A stretch of 64,000 nt of DNA from CAWKKW01 sp963850345. GTDB lineage: Bacteria > Acidobacteriota > Terriglobia > Terriglobales > Acidobacteriaceae. Positions 26,869 to 36,703 of the stretch are shown here, one piece after another. Location of the stretch: contig CAWKKW010000006.1 of the NCBI GenBank assembly GCA_963850345.1, positions 248,001 through 312,000 of the forward strand, read 5' to 3'. Made by a program: the position numbers and the translations under genes. Below the pieces are notes generated by a model. That model was not told the DNA's origin. It was given only the letters and a program-made list of their open reading frames with translations, and searched no databases. Every line of letters begins with the position of its first letter. Within the stretch, counting starts at the first letter, position 1.

Positions 26869-28428
26869 TCAGTCCCAGTGCTTCACGCGCTGCCAGTCTT
26901 CGACATAGGCGTGTTTGCGGTGGCGGCAGAGAAAGATGGGTCGATGTTCGAATCCCATGCTGTAGGGTGTGTTGACTTGCCCCACCTGCTTGACCGAGTC
27001 GAAGACCTCTTCGTAGTCCTGCTGGTCTCCACCGATGGCTAGCATGAGTTCTCCGGTGTAGCCTTGTGGTCCCCACAGGAAGTAGTTCTGATGGCCGCTG
27101 ATAGCGAGCGGAAGTCCGTATCGCGGCCCAAGGTAGTTAATGGCGCTCGCGTCACCGTAGTTTCCACAGAAGATGCCTACGCGCGCGCGGTCCTCAGGAG
27201 AGAGGGTGTCGTAGGCCGATCGGAAGTCGGAGACAAGTTGCGGCCATCCGATCATGTCGGCGTACTGCTGGGGCAAGCCTCCCGAGTCAAAGTTTTCATC
27301 CTTGAGCGGCTTCTGTCCGATGGCGCGCATGTAGCGGAGCAGCACCGGAGGCGGCAGGGTCGGCAGAGCCAAGGGAGCAATGACCAGGCCGGACACGATC
27401 AACGTGCGCATGCAAGCCTGGGTAAGCCAGGGCCGCCGCTCGGCAGCGAGTTCACACGCGACCGCACCTGCGGCCAAGAGCATGGGATAGATCGGCGCCA
27501 CATAATAATCCTTCGCCTTGAGCGCGATCATTGCCACCAGAAGGAAGAGGTAAATCCATCCGACAAACCGCACGCTCCTGGTTCTCGGCGAAACGAAGAG
27601 CCAGAGCAGGCCGGCAATCCACAGGGGGGCGGCGAATGGATTCATGATGAGCATCTGCCGCAGCATGAATGGCACGGGCCCGAGCACGACATTTCGGTTT
27701 CCATGCTTGATGTTGTTGAGCAGTTCGTAGGTCGCCCAGTGGTGGCGTGCCTCCCAAATCAGATTGGGCAGGGCGACGCCAACGATGAGCAGGATGGCGA
27801 AGAACAGCCACTTGTTCCAGAGCAGTCGCCGTTGCGGCGTGACCAGCAACGCGAAGAGAACCGCGAAGAGAAAGAACGTGGTCGAGTGTTTGTTCTCGAG
27901 GCCCAGACCGCCGAGCAGACCAATCGCGAGCCACCAGCGAGGATCATCTCCGCGGGCGAGCAAGATCAGGGCGAGCACGCAACCCATCCAGAAGACGGGC
28001 TCGAACGAGTTCATGGAGAGAAAGCCGTCTGCGCCGAGATACACGGGAGCAACGATCACCGCCACCATAGCTAGTATCTGGCCTGTGCGCTTTCCGCCGA
28101 GAGACCAGGCCAGAAGTCCCGTGAGAAAGACCTTGAGCGCACCCGCAATCGCGGAGAGCATGCGGATCCCGGCGATCGAGTTGCCAAAGAGTGCGACAGC
28201 AGCTTTCGCCTGGAGCGCGACCAGCGGCGGTTGGTCGACATAGCCCCAGTCCATATGCCGGGCACAGATCAGGTAGTAGAGCTCGTCGCGAAAGTAGCCG
28301 TATCCAAGATGAGGTGCGATGAGATTGGTTGCGATCTGAATCGCGAGCTTGATGACTGCGAGCACGGCAGCGAGTCGCAGGGCCTGCTGCAGTGCGGGAT
28401 CAGCGAGCGAGTCCCGGCTGAACTGCAT
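26869..28428 (-). CDS. GT39/ArnT-type membrane glycosyltransferase
   Basis: The 519-aa product has about eleven hydrophobic helices. The first periplasmic loop carries the family's acidic residues in YGYFRDELYYL, followed by WGYVDQPPLVAL. LGLENKHSTTFFLF and LPNLIWEARHHWATYELL are also typical of bacterial PMT/ArnT-like enzymes, which transfer a sugar from a polyprenyl carrier. The C-terminus is a soluble domain (GIFCGNYGDASAINYLGPRY). ATG 28428 is chosen. TTG 28443 has no ribosome binding site. Donor and acceptor are unknown. Confidence 0.83.
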   Translation of the reverse strand: MQFSRDSLADPALQQALRLAAVLAVIKLAIQIATNLIAPHLGYGYFRDELYYLICARHMDWGYVDQPPLVALQAKAAVALFGNSIAGIRMLSAIAGALKVFLTGLLAWSLGGKRTGQILAMVAVIVAPVYLGADGFLSMNSFEPVFWMGCVLALILLARGDDPRWWLAIGLLGGLGLENKHSTTFFLFAVLFALLVTPQRRLLWNKWLFFAILLIVGVALPNLIWEARHHWATYELLNNIKHGNRNVVLGPVPFMLRQMLIMNPFAAPLWIAGLLWLFVSPRTRSVRFVGWIYLFLLVAMIALKAKDYYVAPIYPMLLAAGAVACELAAERRPWLTQACMRTLIVSGLVIAPLALPTLPPPVLLRYMRAIGQKPLKDENFDSGGLPQQYADMIGWPQLVSDFRSAYDTLSPEDRARVGIFCGNYGDASAINYLGPRYGLPLAISGHQNYFLWGPQGYTGELMLAIGGDQQDYEEVFDSVKQVGQVNTPYSMGFEHRPIFLCRHRKHAYVEDWQRVKHWD

Positions 28429-28592
28429 GCGAGTCCCGAACAAGGTGGGACGTTCATTTGGGTATAGCTCTAGCAGGCCTCAATCCTCATAAGACGAACC
28501 GGTTGGAAGAATTTCCGTGATGCTGAATTTGCGACTGCTGTTGACTGCCCTTGCAGACTTACCTGGTCCTGCACCCACGGGAGACGCAGTCG

Positions 28593-30539
28593 CTATTCCA
28601 GAATGGGGAAAGGCGTCTCAGATTCCCGGGGATGGAAGAAGCGGTGAATCGTTTCGGCTACCTTTCGTGGTACGACAGCGGTGAGAGCCTCCATGTCCGC
28701 GTTCCTCACGCTGCGAAGGCTTCCGAAGTGTTCGATGAGACGTGTGCGCGTTAGGCTGCCGACACCGGGAATGGAAAGTAATTCAGAATCGCGATCACGG
28801 ATCTCGCGGCGCTTGCGGTGATAGCTGACGGCGAAGCGGTGCGACTCGTCGCGGATGCGTTGAATGAGGTGCAGTGTCGGCGAACGGCGGTCGAGAACGA
28901 TGGGATCGTCTTCCTGACCGTAGAGGTAGATGAGCTCTTCGCGTTTGGCGATCGAAGCGAGGGGTTGGGTGGTGAACCCGAGTTCTTCAAGCGCACTGGC
29001 AGCGGAGTGCAACTGGCCGAGACCCCCGTCGATCAACACCAGGCTGGGCAACGGGCGGTTCTCCTCTTTGAGCCGCTTGTAACGGCGGCCGACCACTTCA
29101 CGCATCGAGGCGAAGTCATCCACGCCATCGACGGTCCGGATCTGGAATTTGCGATACTCGGATTTTTTCATCGCGCCGTCTTCCCACACGACCATGGAGG
29201 CTACGGTTTCCGCTCCCTGAATATGGGAGATGTCGAAGCACTCGATGCGGCGCGGCAGTTCAGGCAAGGTGAGCAGATCCTGCAGCGAATCCTGGATGGC
29301 GCGCTGGCTGGGCTGGAGAACACGGAATCGCTGATCGTAGCTTTGCTTCGCATTTTGCGCGGCGAGGTCGACGAGTGATCGCTTGTCTCCGCGCTGCGGA
29401 ACTGCGATTTCCACCTTGTGTCCCGATCGCTCACAGAGCAGCGCCGCCAATGCTTCTCGATCGGGGAACTCGACCGGAGCGTAGACACTACGAGGAACGT
29501 ACTGCTGGTCGATGTAGAGCTGTTTCAGGAGCGCGGAAAAGAACGCCGCCGGGACGAAAGCGGCGGGGGTTTCGGGAGCCCCAACTGCCTGGTTCTCGTC
29601 GGCTGAGGGAGGCGGCTCGGCCCCCTCCGCGACGTTTTCTGAGAGGGCCGTTTCGGGATCCGCGGCTTCGAGGAACTCGGGCAATTCTTCCCAGAAAAAT
29701 TCACGGCGATCGACAATTTTGCCGCCGCGCAGGTGGAAGAGATTCACGGCCAACATGCCGTTTTCGTAGTGGTAGCCAAAGACGTCGACATCGTCGCCAT
29801 CGCTGGTGGCGATGCGCTGCTTCTCTTGTAGCTGGCTCACGGTGATGAGCAGGTCGCGATACTTGGCCGCAAGTTCAAACTGCTCAGCGGCGGCAGCAGC
29901 CTCCATGCGGTGTTCCAGGGAACGACCCAATTCGGCCTGCTTGCCCTCGAGAAACATCTGGGCGTCGCGAACGGCTTCGCGGTAAGTCTCCGGCGTGGTG
30001 AGTCCTTCCACGCATGGGCCCAGGCAGCGCTTGATGTAGTACTGCAGACAGGGCCGCAGATGGTAGCGGGAAAGGTCAATCTTGCAGCTTGGCAACAGAA
30101 AGCTGCGGTGAATGAGATCAACGATCCGGTGAGCCAGGTTTCCGGGGAAGTAGGGGCCGTAGTACGCGCTGCCGTCTTTGCGTACGCGCCGGGTCACGAA
30201 GACCTTGGGGTAACGGTCTGACAGCGTCAGCTTGACATAGGGATAGGTCTTATCGTCACGCAGCAGCACGTTGAAGCGCGGTTTGCGCTGCTTAATCAGG
30301 TTGTTTTCGAGTGCCAGGGCCTCGTGTTCATTGTCGACCAGGATGTAGTCGAGGTCGACCGCTTCCCGCATCAGGGATCCGGTCTTGGCGTTCGCCTGCG
30401 AGGCTTCCAGCAGGTAAGAACGCACGCGCGAACGAAGATTCTTGGCCTTGCCGACGTAAATCACCTCGCCGTCGGCGTTCTTGTAGAGGTAGACACCGGG
30501 GCGCGTGGGGAGAGTACGAATTTTTTCGTGGAGATCCAT
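28593..30539 (-). CDS. uvrC: UvrABC excinuclease subunit C
   Basis: UvrC makes both cuts in nucleotide excision repair. The 648-aa product starts with the GIY-YIG nuclease (GVYLYKNADGEVIYVGKAKN, about 14-33) for the 3' incision. A YIKRCLGPC Cys segment, a UVR helix pair (RMEAAAAAEQFELAAKYRD) and the RNase H-like nuclease for the 5' incision follow (IECFDISHIQGAETVASMVV, LVLIDGGLGQLHSA, SYHRKRR). A helix-hairpin-helix end closes it (LSIPGVGSLTRTRLIEHFGS). A loop at about 270-320 (PETALSENVAEGAEPPPSAD) is a family-variable insert. uvrA lies 3 kb away in a separate unit. Confidence 0.96.
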   Translation of the reverse strand: MDLHEKIRTLPTRPGVYLYKNADGEVIYVGKAKNLRSRVRSYLLEASQANAKTGSLMREAVDLDYILVDNEHEALALENNLIKQRKPRFNVLLRDDKTYPYVKLTLSDRYPKVFVTRRVRKDGSAYYGPYFPGNLAHRIVDLIHRSFLLPSCKIDLSRYHLRPCLQYYIKRCLGPCVEGLTTPETYREAVRDAQMFLEGKQAELGRSLEHRMEAAAAAEQFELAAKYRDLLITVSQLQEKQRIATSDGDDVDVFGYHYENGMLAVNLFHLRGGKIVDRREFFWEELPEFLEAADPETALSENVAEGAEPPPSADENQAVGAPETPAAFVPAAFFSALLKQLYIDQQYVPRSVYAPVEFPDREALAALLCERSGHKVEIAVPQRGDKRSLVDLAAQNAKQSYDQRFRVLQPSQRAIQDSLQDLLTLPELPRRIECFDISHIQGAETVASMVVWEDGAMKKSEYRKFQIRTVDGVDDFASMREVVGRRYKRLKEENRPLPSLVLIDGGLGQLHSAASALEELGFTTQPLASIAKREELIYLYGQEDDPIVLDRRSPTLHLIQRIRDESHRFAVSYHRKRREIRDRDSELLSIPGVGSLTRTRLIEHFGSLRSVRNADMEALTAVVPRKVAETIHRFFHPRESETPFPILE

Positions 30540-31044
30540 GCCCTATTCCGAGTTTATCTGGTTTGGAGCTGCGCGATTTTGAGGCGGTGAAGCGCGCGCA
30601 GAGGTGCGGTTGTGCTGCGGAAATTCGTTGAAGATGCGATGACTAGAGTGGATTTGTGGCGAGTTCCGGGAAGGCGCAGAACTGTGTCAACCCACTCGCT
30701 GGAAGCTCCGTCCCCAACCGCGTGCAAACTCCAGACCGGTCAAGGGCGGTTTAGGCTGACTACGAAAATGGCTCGTGTTTCAGAGCGTTCCTGAATTGCG
30801 TGAATCATGAAATATTTACATGGAATGCATGCTGAAATAGGGGCTAATCCTGGTGGAATGACTGGGCTTAAGCCGCTTAAAATGTGGAAGAAAGAGAAAC
30901 CGAACTCTTTTGGCCACGGCATTGCTCATACGTGCATCGAATCGCCGTGGGCATTGCTGGGGTCAGGCTCCAGGAAGACCCGTTTTCCAGACTCACAAAT
31001 TCCACGCGGCCGTAAGAAGCCGTGAATATACGAGGTTCGACACC
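30540..31044. other. 505-base divergent region between uvrC and the OmpA-type lipoprotein gene
   Basis: It should hold promoters for both genes. A 10-base palindrome GGCTTAAGCC lies at 30865-30874, followed at once by GCTTAA. A 72-codon frame from ATG 30807 has no ribosome binding site and no protein-like pattern, so I do not call it. I see no RNA gene. Confidence 0.4.
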
Positions 31045-31788
31045 ATGGTTCTGACTCCCGGGAAAAGTTTGCAGGCAGTTGCAGTAGCAGGAGCTCTCTC
31101 GATTCTTCTGACCACAGGGTGCTCTTCCAAGAAATACGTTCGAAACCAAACCGCCCCGATCATCAACAAGACCAACGAACTCGACGACGCGACCGCGACC
31201 AACAATCGGAACATCAAGGATGTGGATCAGCGCGCGCAGTCCGGCATTCAGTCTGCGCAGCAGTCGGCGGACTCGGCCACCCAGAAGGCCTCGGCGGCCG
31301 GGCAATCGGCGAACCAGGCACAGCAAGCGGCGACAGAAGCAGTGAATCGCGCGGATTCGCTGGCCAGTGTGGTTGCCAACCTGGATAACTACACCAAGGT
31401 CGCAGACATTTCCGTCAACTTCGCGTTCAACAAGGCCAATTTGAGCCGCTCCGACAAGGAGACGCTCGACCAGTTTGCCGCGCAATTGAATGGGCAGAAG
31501 AGCTACATTCTCCAGGTCACCGGCGGAACTGATTCGATTGGCTCGGCGGAGTACAACTACGAACTGAGCCAACGTCGCGCGGAAGCAGTGGTGCAGTACC
31601 TGGCTTCGAAGTACAACGTCGCGCCGCACAAGTTCTACCTGATCGGCATCGGCAAGGACCAGGAAGTCGCTTCCAACAAGACTTCTTCGGGCCGGGCCAA
31701 GAATCGCCGCGTCGAGATCCAGCTGCTCTCGAACATGACGGGCGGCTCCCCGCAGGCTCCGGGATCGGTCTCCTCAGTCCGTCAGTAG
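31045..31788 (+). CDS. OmpA-family peptidoglycan-associated lipoprotein
   Basis: The 247-aa product has a lipoprotein signal ending LTTGC (Cys26). An Ala/Gln/Ser-rich coiled-coil segment follows (about 50-120, QSADSATQKASAAGQSANQA). The C-terminal OmpA domain (about 125-240) carries the peptidoglycan-binding pattern: FAFNKANLSRSDKETLDQFA, GGTDSIGSAEYNYELSQRRA (Asp and Arg contact diaminopimelate) and GRAKNRRVEIQLLSN. It probably tethers the outer membrane to the wall. No tol genes are nearby. ATG 31045 gives the lipoprotein signal. The frame is open back to 30910. Confidence 0.88.
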   Translation: MVLTPGKSLQAVAVAGALSILLTTGCSSKKYVRNQTAPIINKTNELDDATATNNRNIKDVDQRAQSGIQSAQQSADSATQKASAAGQSANQAQQAATEAVNRADSLASVVANLDNYTKVADISVNFAFNKANLSRSDKETLDQFAAQLNGQKSYILQVTGGTDSIGSAEYNYELSQRRAEAVVQYLASKYNVAPHKFYLIGIGKDQEVASNKTSSGRAKNRRVEIQLLSNMTGGSPQAPGSVSSVRQ

Positions 31789-31835
31789 TTGCCCGGTCGA
31801 AAAAGACTTTACCGAATGCACTCGCAACGCAATGG

Positions 31836-31867
31836 GGTGGTAGCCGAAGAGGCTGCCACCTTTTTTT
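31836..31867. terminator. Intrinsic terminator after the OmpA-type gene
   Basis: GGTGGTAGCC (31836-31845) pairs with GGCTGCCACC (31851-31860) with one G-T pair around GAAGA. Seven Ts follow. It lies between convergent genes (OmpA-type and pyrE). Confidence 0.9.
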
Positions 31868-31896
31868 GTCTCTTAAATCGGCCCGGCTGTTCGGCG

Positions 31897-32496
31897 TTAG
31901 AGCGCCAAGTGCCGCACGTGCTCGGCGCGGACATCATTGGCGGTGAACAGGCTGTAGAACGGCGCGCCCTGGAGAGCGGCTTCCACTGCAGGTCGGCCGT
32001 TCGCCTCTTCGCGTTCCACCAGGCAAACTGCGGCGATCACTCGCATACCCGATTCGCTAGCGGTCTCAATGGCCGTGATTGTGGATGCGCCTGTCGTGCA
32101 GACATCGTCAACGATGACCACCGGCGCGTCTTTCTCGAAGAACCCCTCGATACGCCGGCCTGTTCCGTGGGCCTTCTCTGCCTTGCGCACCAGGAACCCA
32201 TGAATGAGAGGTGCAGTGTGCTGCTGCGCGTAATAGGCGCTGGCCGTGGCCACGTTGGACACAATAGGATCCGCGCCCATGGTGAGGCCGCCGATGGCTG
32301 CGGGCTTGAGTTTCTGCTTGTGCAGCAGGTCAAGAACGGCGAGTCCGGTGAGCCGGCCGCCTTCCGCGTGCAGCGTGGTGATGCGGCAATCGATGTAGTA
32401 GTCGCTGGTACCGCCCGAGGAAAGCTTGAATTCGCCGAGTTTGAAAGAAACGCGCGAAAGCAAATGCAGAAGCTGCGTGCGGGAATCAAGGCTCAT
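31897..32496 (-). CDS. pyrE: Orotate phosphoribosyltransferase
   Basis: PyrE converts orotate and PRPP to orotidine 5'-monophosphate in pyrimidine synthesis. The 199-aa product has the type I fold, with the PRPP-binding motif VVIVDDVCTTGASTITAIE, the flexible-loop Lys region FLVRKAEKAHGTGRRIEG, and the N-terminal FKLSSGGTSDYYIDCR that binds orotate. It is the last gene of a three-gene unit after uvrA and a CPBP protease gene, 27 bases behind the latter. No other pyr genes are in the window. Confidence 0.94.
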   Translation of the reverse strand: MSLDSRTQLLHLLSRVSFKLGEFKLSSGGTSDYYIDCRITTLHAEGGRLTGLAVLDLLHKQKLKPAAIGGLTMGADPIVSNVATASAYYAQQHTAPLIHGFLVRKAEKAHGTGRRIEGFFEKDAPVVIVDDVCTTGASTITAIETASESGMRVIAAVCLVEREEANGRPAVEAALQGAPFYSLFTANDVRAEHVRHLAL

Positions 32497-32523
32497 GGGT
32501 TGGAATCGATTGTAAACCTGTGC

Positions 32524-33549
32524 TTATCCGGCGAGCTTATCGAGATGGCGGAAGCCTCCGGTACTCACCAGAATTCCGGCAAAGAGGGTGAAGTTGTAGG
32601 CCGAGTGAACGATGATGCTGGCGGCCAGGGAATTGAGCCACAGCCGCGTGATGCAAAGACAAATGCTGACCACGGCGATAAGCACCAGGGGTCCCCAGGC
32701 GGAGGAGACCTGGGCCGCGTGCATGAGCGCGAAGGGAAGGGTGGTGAGCACGACGGAGACGGGGATGGCCAGTTGGCTCGCCAGCGAGGGCGTGAGGATC
32801 TCGCGCCGGCCCATCCAGCGGAAGCCGTTGATCAGCGAGGGCAGAAGGAACCCTCGAAAGACGAACTCCTCAAAGAAGGGCGCGCCGGTGGTGGCGAAGA
32901 CAAACATGAGCCAGGCGCCGGTCGGCGTGCTCATCAGGTCTTTGACGATCGGCGGATCTTTCGGCATCGGCAGGAAGCTGCCGAAGAAGCTCATGGAAAA
33001 ACCCAGAGCAAGGCCGACGCCGGCCAGCAGGAAAGCCCATCGCCTGGCGCTTGCCCAGTTCCAATGAATGCCTTCGAGAAAGGGCCGCTTCCACCAGTAC
33101 GCGAAGACCACCGCAGCGATACCAAACGTGAGTCCGTAGCCAATGGCTTCAGAGGGCACAATAAAGCGCGGATCTTTGGCCAGAGTTGCGATGTGGTTTT
33201 TGTCGTGCGAATGCATGACCATCGCGGCGACTGCGAAGCAGAGAATCTCGGCGATGAACCAGAAGATCGCGGTTAACCCAATGAGTGCGAGGGTGTGACC
33301 GAGATTCGGCACCTCGCGCGGCGTGGCTGGGACCGAAGCGCACTCAACCCATTGGAGCGTTGGCTCGTAGGAATCGGGCTCGGCCCATAGGTGCGCGGGC
33401 TCGAGCGTCTCGGCCGCTGGATCAGTGCCCGGCTCCATCGACAACGGTTCGATCGAGAGCGGGTTCATCACCGGGTCGATTGGAGGCTCCGGCGAAAGCA
33501 GGGCATTCTCTTCAGGCGAAACGGGAAAGATCTCCGGATCGACGGTCAT
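32524..33549 (-). CDS. CPBP-family intramembrane metalloprotease
   Basis: The 341-aa product has an acidic, Pro-rich cytosolic N-terminus of about 85 residues (SPEENALLSPEPPIDPVMNP) and then about eight hydrophobic helices. The CPBP (Abi/CAAX protease) motif EEFVFRGFLLPSL lies near residue 225, with the second motif FALMHAAQ providing the His, and SLAASIIVHSAYNFT the third (H..N). Members cleave within or near membranes. The substrate is unknown. The start overlaps the uvrA stop by four bases (ATGA). Confidence 0.85.
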   Translation of the reverse strand: MTVDPEIFPVSPEENALLSPEPPIDPVMNPLSIEPLSMEPGTDPAAETLEPAHLWAEPDSYEPTLQWVECASVPATPREVPNLGHTLALIGLTAIFWFIAEILCFAVAAMVMHSHDKNHIATLAKDPRFIVPSEAIGYGLTFGIAAVVFAYWWKRPFLEGIHWNWASARRWAFLLAGVGLALGFSMSFFGSFLPMPKDPPIVKDLMSTPTGAWLMFVFATTGAPFFEEFVFRGFLLPSLINGFRWMGRREILTPSLASQLAIPVSVVLTTLPFALMHAAQVSSAWGPLVLIAVVSICLCITRLWLNSLAASIIVHSAYNFTLFAGILVSTGGFRHLDKLAG

Positions 33550-36455
33550 TGAATCGTTTCCTTCCCCGGTTTGCGACCATTCGAACGCCGCTTCGGGACC
33601 TTGGGTTCGCCCGGTTCGGTTCGATTGCCGTTCGCAGCGAGCTTCGGCATGGTCAGAATGGGCTGCGGCAATTGCACTCCGCTGTGCGAATAATACCGCC
33701 GAAGGAACTCGCCGGTGTAAGAACCTTGGACCGTGGCCACGTCTTCGGGAGTACCTTCGGCGACGATCGACCCTCCGTCTTCGCCGCCTTCCGGCCCGAG
33801 ATCGATGACCCAGTCCGCGTTCCGAACCACGTCCAGATTGTGTTCGATGATGATGACCGAATTCCCCAGGTCTGCGAGACGGTGCAGCACCTCCAGGAGT
33901 TTGCGCACATCGTCAAAGTGCAGGCCGGTGGTCGGCTCATCGAGCAGGTACAGTGTTCGGCCAGTCTGCCGCTTGGAGAGTTCCCGGGCCAGCTTCATGC
34001 GCTGTGCTTCGCCGCCGGAGAGCGTGGTTGCGGCCTGGCCCAGATGAATGTAGCCGAGCCCAACATCCACCAGGGTCACGAGCTTTTGCCGCACATTAGG
34101 AATGTCGGCGAGCACCGGGAGCGCGTCTTCAATGGCCAGGTCCAGAACATCCGCGATGGAGTAGCCATTGAATTTGACCGCCAGCGTCTCCTGATTGTAG
34201 CGGCGGCCGTTACATACATCGCAGAGCACGTACACATCGGGCAGGAAGTTCATCTCGATGCGCCGCTGACCTTCGCCTTGGCAAGCTTCGCAGCGACCGC
34301 CGGAGACGTTGAATGAGAAGCGGCCCGGCTTGTAGCCGCGCTCGCGTGCCTCCGGCAGCATGGCAAACAGGTCACGAATCGCGGTGAACACGCCGGTGTA
34401 GGTCGCGGGATTCGAACGCGGCGTTCGACCGATCGGGGACTGGTCGATCCGGATCACCTTATCGATCTGGTCGAAGCCTTTTGCTGAGGTGTAAGTGCCG
34501 GGCTCTTCGCGGGACCCATACAGCTCCTTGGCTAACGCGCGGTAGAGAATGTCATTCACCAGCGTGCTCTTGCCTGAGCCCGAGACGCCCGTGACCACGG
34601 TCATCACGCCGAGCGGGAAGCGGACGGTGATGTTGCGCAGGTTGTGGCTGCTTGCGCCTTCGATGGTGACCCACTTGTCAGTGAGAGCGCGCGGGGCCAG
34701 GCGATGCATGATGCTGGCTTCACCGGAGAGATAGCGCCCGGTCAGCGATTGCGGCGCCTGCATGATGTCTGCCGGAGTGCCCTGGGCGACCACATGACCA
34801 CCGAGTTTACCGGCGCCCGGTCCAAGGTCGAGAACGTAGTCAGCGTGTCGAATCGTATCTTCGTCGTGTTCGACCACGAGTACGGTGTTGCCAAGGTCGC
34901 GCAACGATTCCAGCGCCGCAATCAAGCGCTGATTGTCGCGTTGATGTAGGCCGATGGAGGGTTCGTCGAGCACATAGAGAACACCGCGCAGACGGGAACC
35001 GATCTGGGTAGCAAGGCGAATGCGCTGTCCTTCGCCGCCGGAGAGCGTGGCCGCATTGCGATCGAGCGCGAGATAGCTGAGTCCCACGGCGTTGAGGAAT
35101 TCGAGCCGTTCGACAATCTCGCGGCGGAGACGTTCGGCAATCAGAGATTCGCGTGCTGTAAAGGAAAGCTGGCGTGCCGCATCGAGCGCGCGCCGCAGCG
35201 GCAGTGCGGTGAAATCGGAGATGGAAAGCGAGCCGATCTTCACGGCCAGGCTCTCCGGACGCAGGCGCCGGCCCTTGCAGACCGGGCAGGTCGATGCGGA
35301 CATGTAATTCAGGAGCCAGTCTCGATAGCTCTCGGACTTGGACTCTTCAAGCGAGTCGCGCAGGTAGGCCAGGATGCCGTGAAAGCCGGTGCGCGGAGCC
35401 TCCCCCTTTTCAGGGCCGTAGAGCAGGATGTTTTGTTGCTTCTCTGTGAGCTGTTCGAAGGGCTTGCTCAGGTCAATCTTGTAGCGCGTCGCCGCGAGGT
35501 GGATGAGCTTGCCAAGGTATTGCGAGGCAGAGCCCGGCCCAAGACCGCCATCCAGCAGCGGCTTGCTCCAGTCGGTGATCACCTTGGCGGGGTCAAAGTC
35601 ATAGATGCTGCCGAGACCGTGGCATTCAGGGCAGGCGCCGTAGGTGCTGTTGAACGAGAAGCTGCGCGGTTCGAGTTTGGGCACATCGAGACCGCAGTCG
35701 GGGCACGCCATCGACGAAGAATAAAGCTGCTCGTCTCCGCCCGAAATGCCGATCAATACCAACCCATTGGCCATCTGCAGTGACTTGGAGACCGAGGCCT
35801 CAAGGCGCTTTTCGACGCCGGGCTTGAGCACGATTCGATCGATGACTGCTTCGATGGTGTGGTTCTTGCGACGTTCAAGCTGGATGGGTTCTTCAATATC
35901 GCGGAGCTGGCCATCGATGCGGGCTCGAAAGCCCTGCTGGTCGAGTTCATCGATCAGGTCTTTGAATTCACCTTTGCGGCCGCGAACAACGGGCGCGTAG
36001 ATGGTGATGCGTTCACCGGGCGAGAGGCTGAGAATGCGCTCGACGATCTGCTCAGCGCTCTGGCGCGAGATCAGCTGACCGCAGTTCGGGCAGTGGGGTG
36101 CGCCTACGGAGGCATAGAGCAGGCGCAGGTAATCGTAGATTTCAGTGATGGTGCCGACGGTGGAGCGCGGGCTGCGGCTGGTGGTTTTTTGTTCGATGGA
36201 GATGGCCGGACTCAGGCCTTCGATCGAATCCACATCGGGGCGTTCAATCTGGTCGAGGAACTGGCGTGCATAGGCGGAGAGCGTCTCCACGTAGCGCCGT
36301 TGACCCTCGGCATAGATGGTGTCAAAGGCGAGGGAAGACTTGCCGGAGCCCGAGAGGCCGGTGACCACGGTGAGCGTGTTGCGCGGAATCTGGACGTCGA
36401 TGTCGCGGAGGTTATGCTGGCGCGCTCCGTGGACCGTGATATGCGTGATTGCCAT
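33546..36455 (-). CDS. uvrA: UvrABC excinuclease subunit A
   Basis: UvrA is the damage-sensing ATPase of nucleotide excision repair. The 969-aa product has two ABC modules with Walker A GLSGSGKSSL (about 31-40) and GVSGSGKSTL (about 645). Both signatures are present (LSGGEGQRIRLATQIGSR; LSGGEAQRMKLARELSKR), as are VLDEPSIGLHQRDN and LLDEPTTGLHFDD. Zinc-binding Cys sets are CPNCG, CPDCG...CPECHG, and CEACQGEG...CDVCNG. ATG 36455 (MAITHITVHGARQHNL) is the family start. The C-terminus has a basic extension (KRRSNGRKPGKET). Confidence 0.97.
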   Translation of the reverse strand: MAITHITVHGARQHNLRDIDVQIPRNTLTVVTGLSGSGKSSLAFDTIYAEGQRRYVETLSAYARQFLDQIERPDVDSIEGLSPAISIEQKTTSRSPRSTVGTITEIYDYLRLLYASVGAPHCPNCGQLISRQSAEQIVERILSLSPGERITIYAPVVRGRKGEFKDLIDELDQQGFRARIDGQLRDIEEPIQLERRKNHTIEAVIDRIVLKPGVEKRLEASVSKSLQMANGLVLIGISGGDEQLYSSSMACPDCGLDVPKLEPRSFSFNSTYGACPECHGLGSIYDFDPAKVITDWSKPLLDGGLGPGSASQYLGKLIHLAATRYKIDLSKPFEQLTEKQQNILLYGPEKGEAPRTGFHGILAYLRDSLEESKSESYRDWLLNYMSASTCPVCKGRRLRPESLAVKIGSLSISDFTALPLRRALDAARQLSFTARESLIAERLRREIVERLEFLNAVGLSYLALDRNAATLSGGEGQRIRLATQIGSRLRGVLYVLDEPSIGLHQRDNQRLIAALESLRDLGNTVLVVEHDEDTIRHADYVLDLGPGAGKLGGHVVAQGTPADIMQAPQSLTGRYLSGEASIMHRLAPRALTDKWVTIEGASSHNLRNITVRFPLGVMTVVTGVSGSGKSTLVNDILYRALAKELYGSREEPGTYTSAKGFDQIDKVIRIDQSPIGRTPRSNPATYTGVFTAIRDLFAMLPEARERGYKPGRFSFNVSGGRCEACQGEGQRRIEMNFLPDVYVLCDVCNGRRYNQETLAVKFNGYSIADVLDLAIEDALPVLADIPNVRQKLVTLVDVGLGYIHLGQAATTLSGGEAQRMKLARELSKRQTGRTLYLLDEPTTGLHFDDVRKLLEVLHRLADLGNSVIIIEHNLDVVRNADWVIDLGPEGGEDGGSIVAEGTPEDVATVQGSYTGEFLRRYYSHSGVQLPQPILTMPKLAANGNRTEPGEPKVPKRRSNGRKPGKETIQ

Positions 36456-36703
36456 GAGGAAGTATGAATACCCAGTCAAAAAGTAACGAAACGAGAAGAA
36501 ATGTCAGTCCCAAACTGGGCTGCGAGTCGTAAAATCAGGGAACGAATCATTTATGTATCTTATTTGGCAACAGAAACAGGGGTCAACGCACGCCCATGTT
36601 CTGCGAGAATGGCATCTTACAGGTAGCAGAAGAAATAAAGGCATTTCGAATGAGTAAACATGCACGTGGGGCCATCTACAAGACGTAGAACATAGAGGAA
36701 GCG

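Noticed and set aside
26940..26965. TTCGAATCCC resembling a tRNA T-arm
   Set aside because: It lies within the glycosyltransferase coding sequence, and no acceptor, D or anticodon arm can be built around it.
27064..28074. Rightward frame of 336 codons opposite the glycosyltransferase gene
   Set aside because: It is antisense to a membrane protein gene, giving an Arg/Glu/Gln-rich product with no domain pattern.
31789..33276. Long rightward open frame (about 495 codons) opposite pyrE and the CPBP gene
   Set aside because: It is antisense to two well-supported genes, its translation is Gly/Arg/His-rich without domain pattern, and it has no convincing start site.
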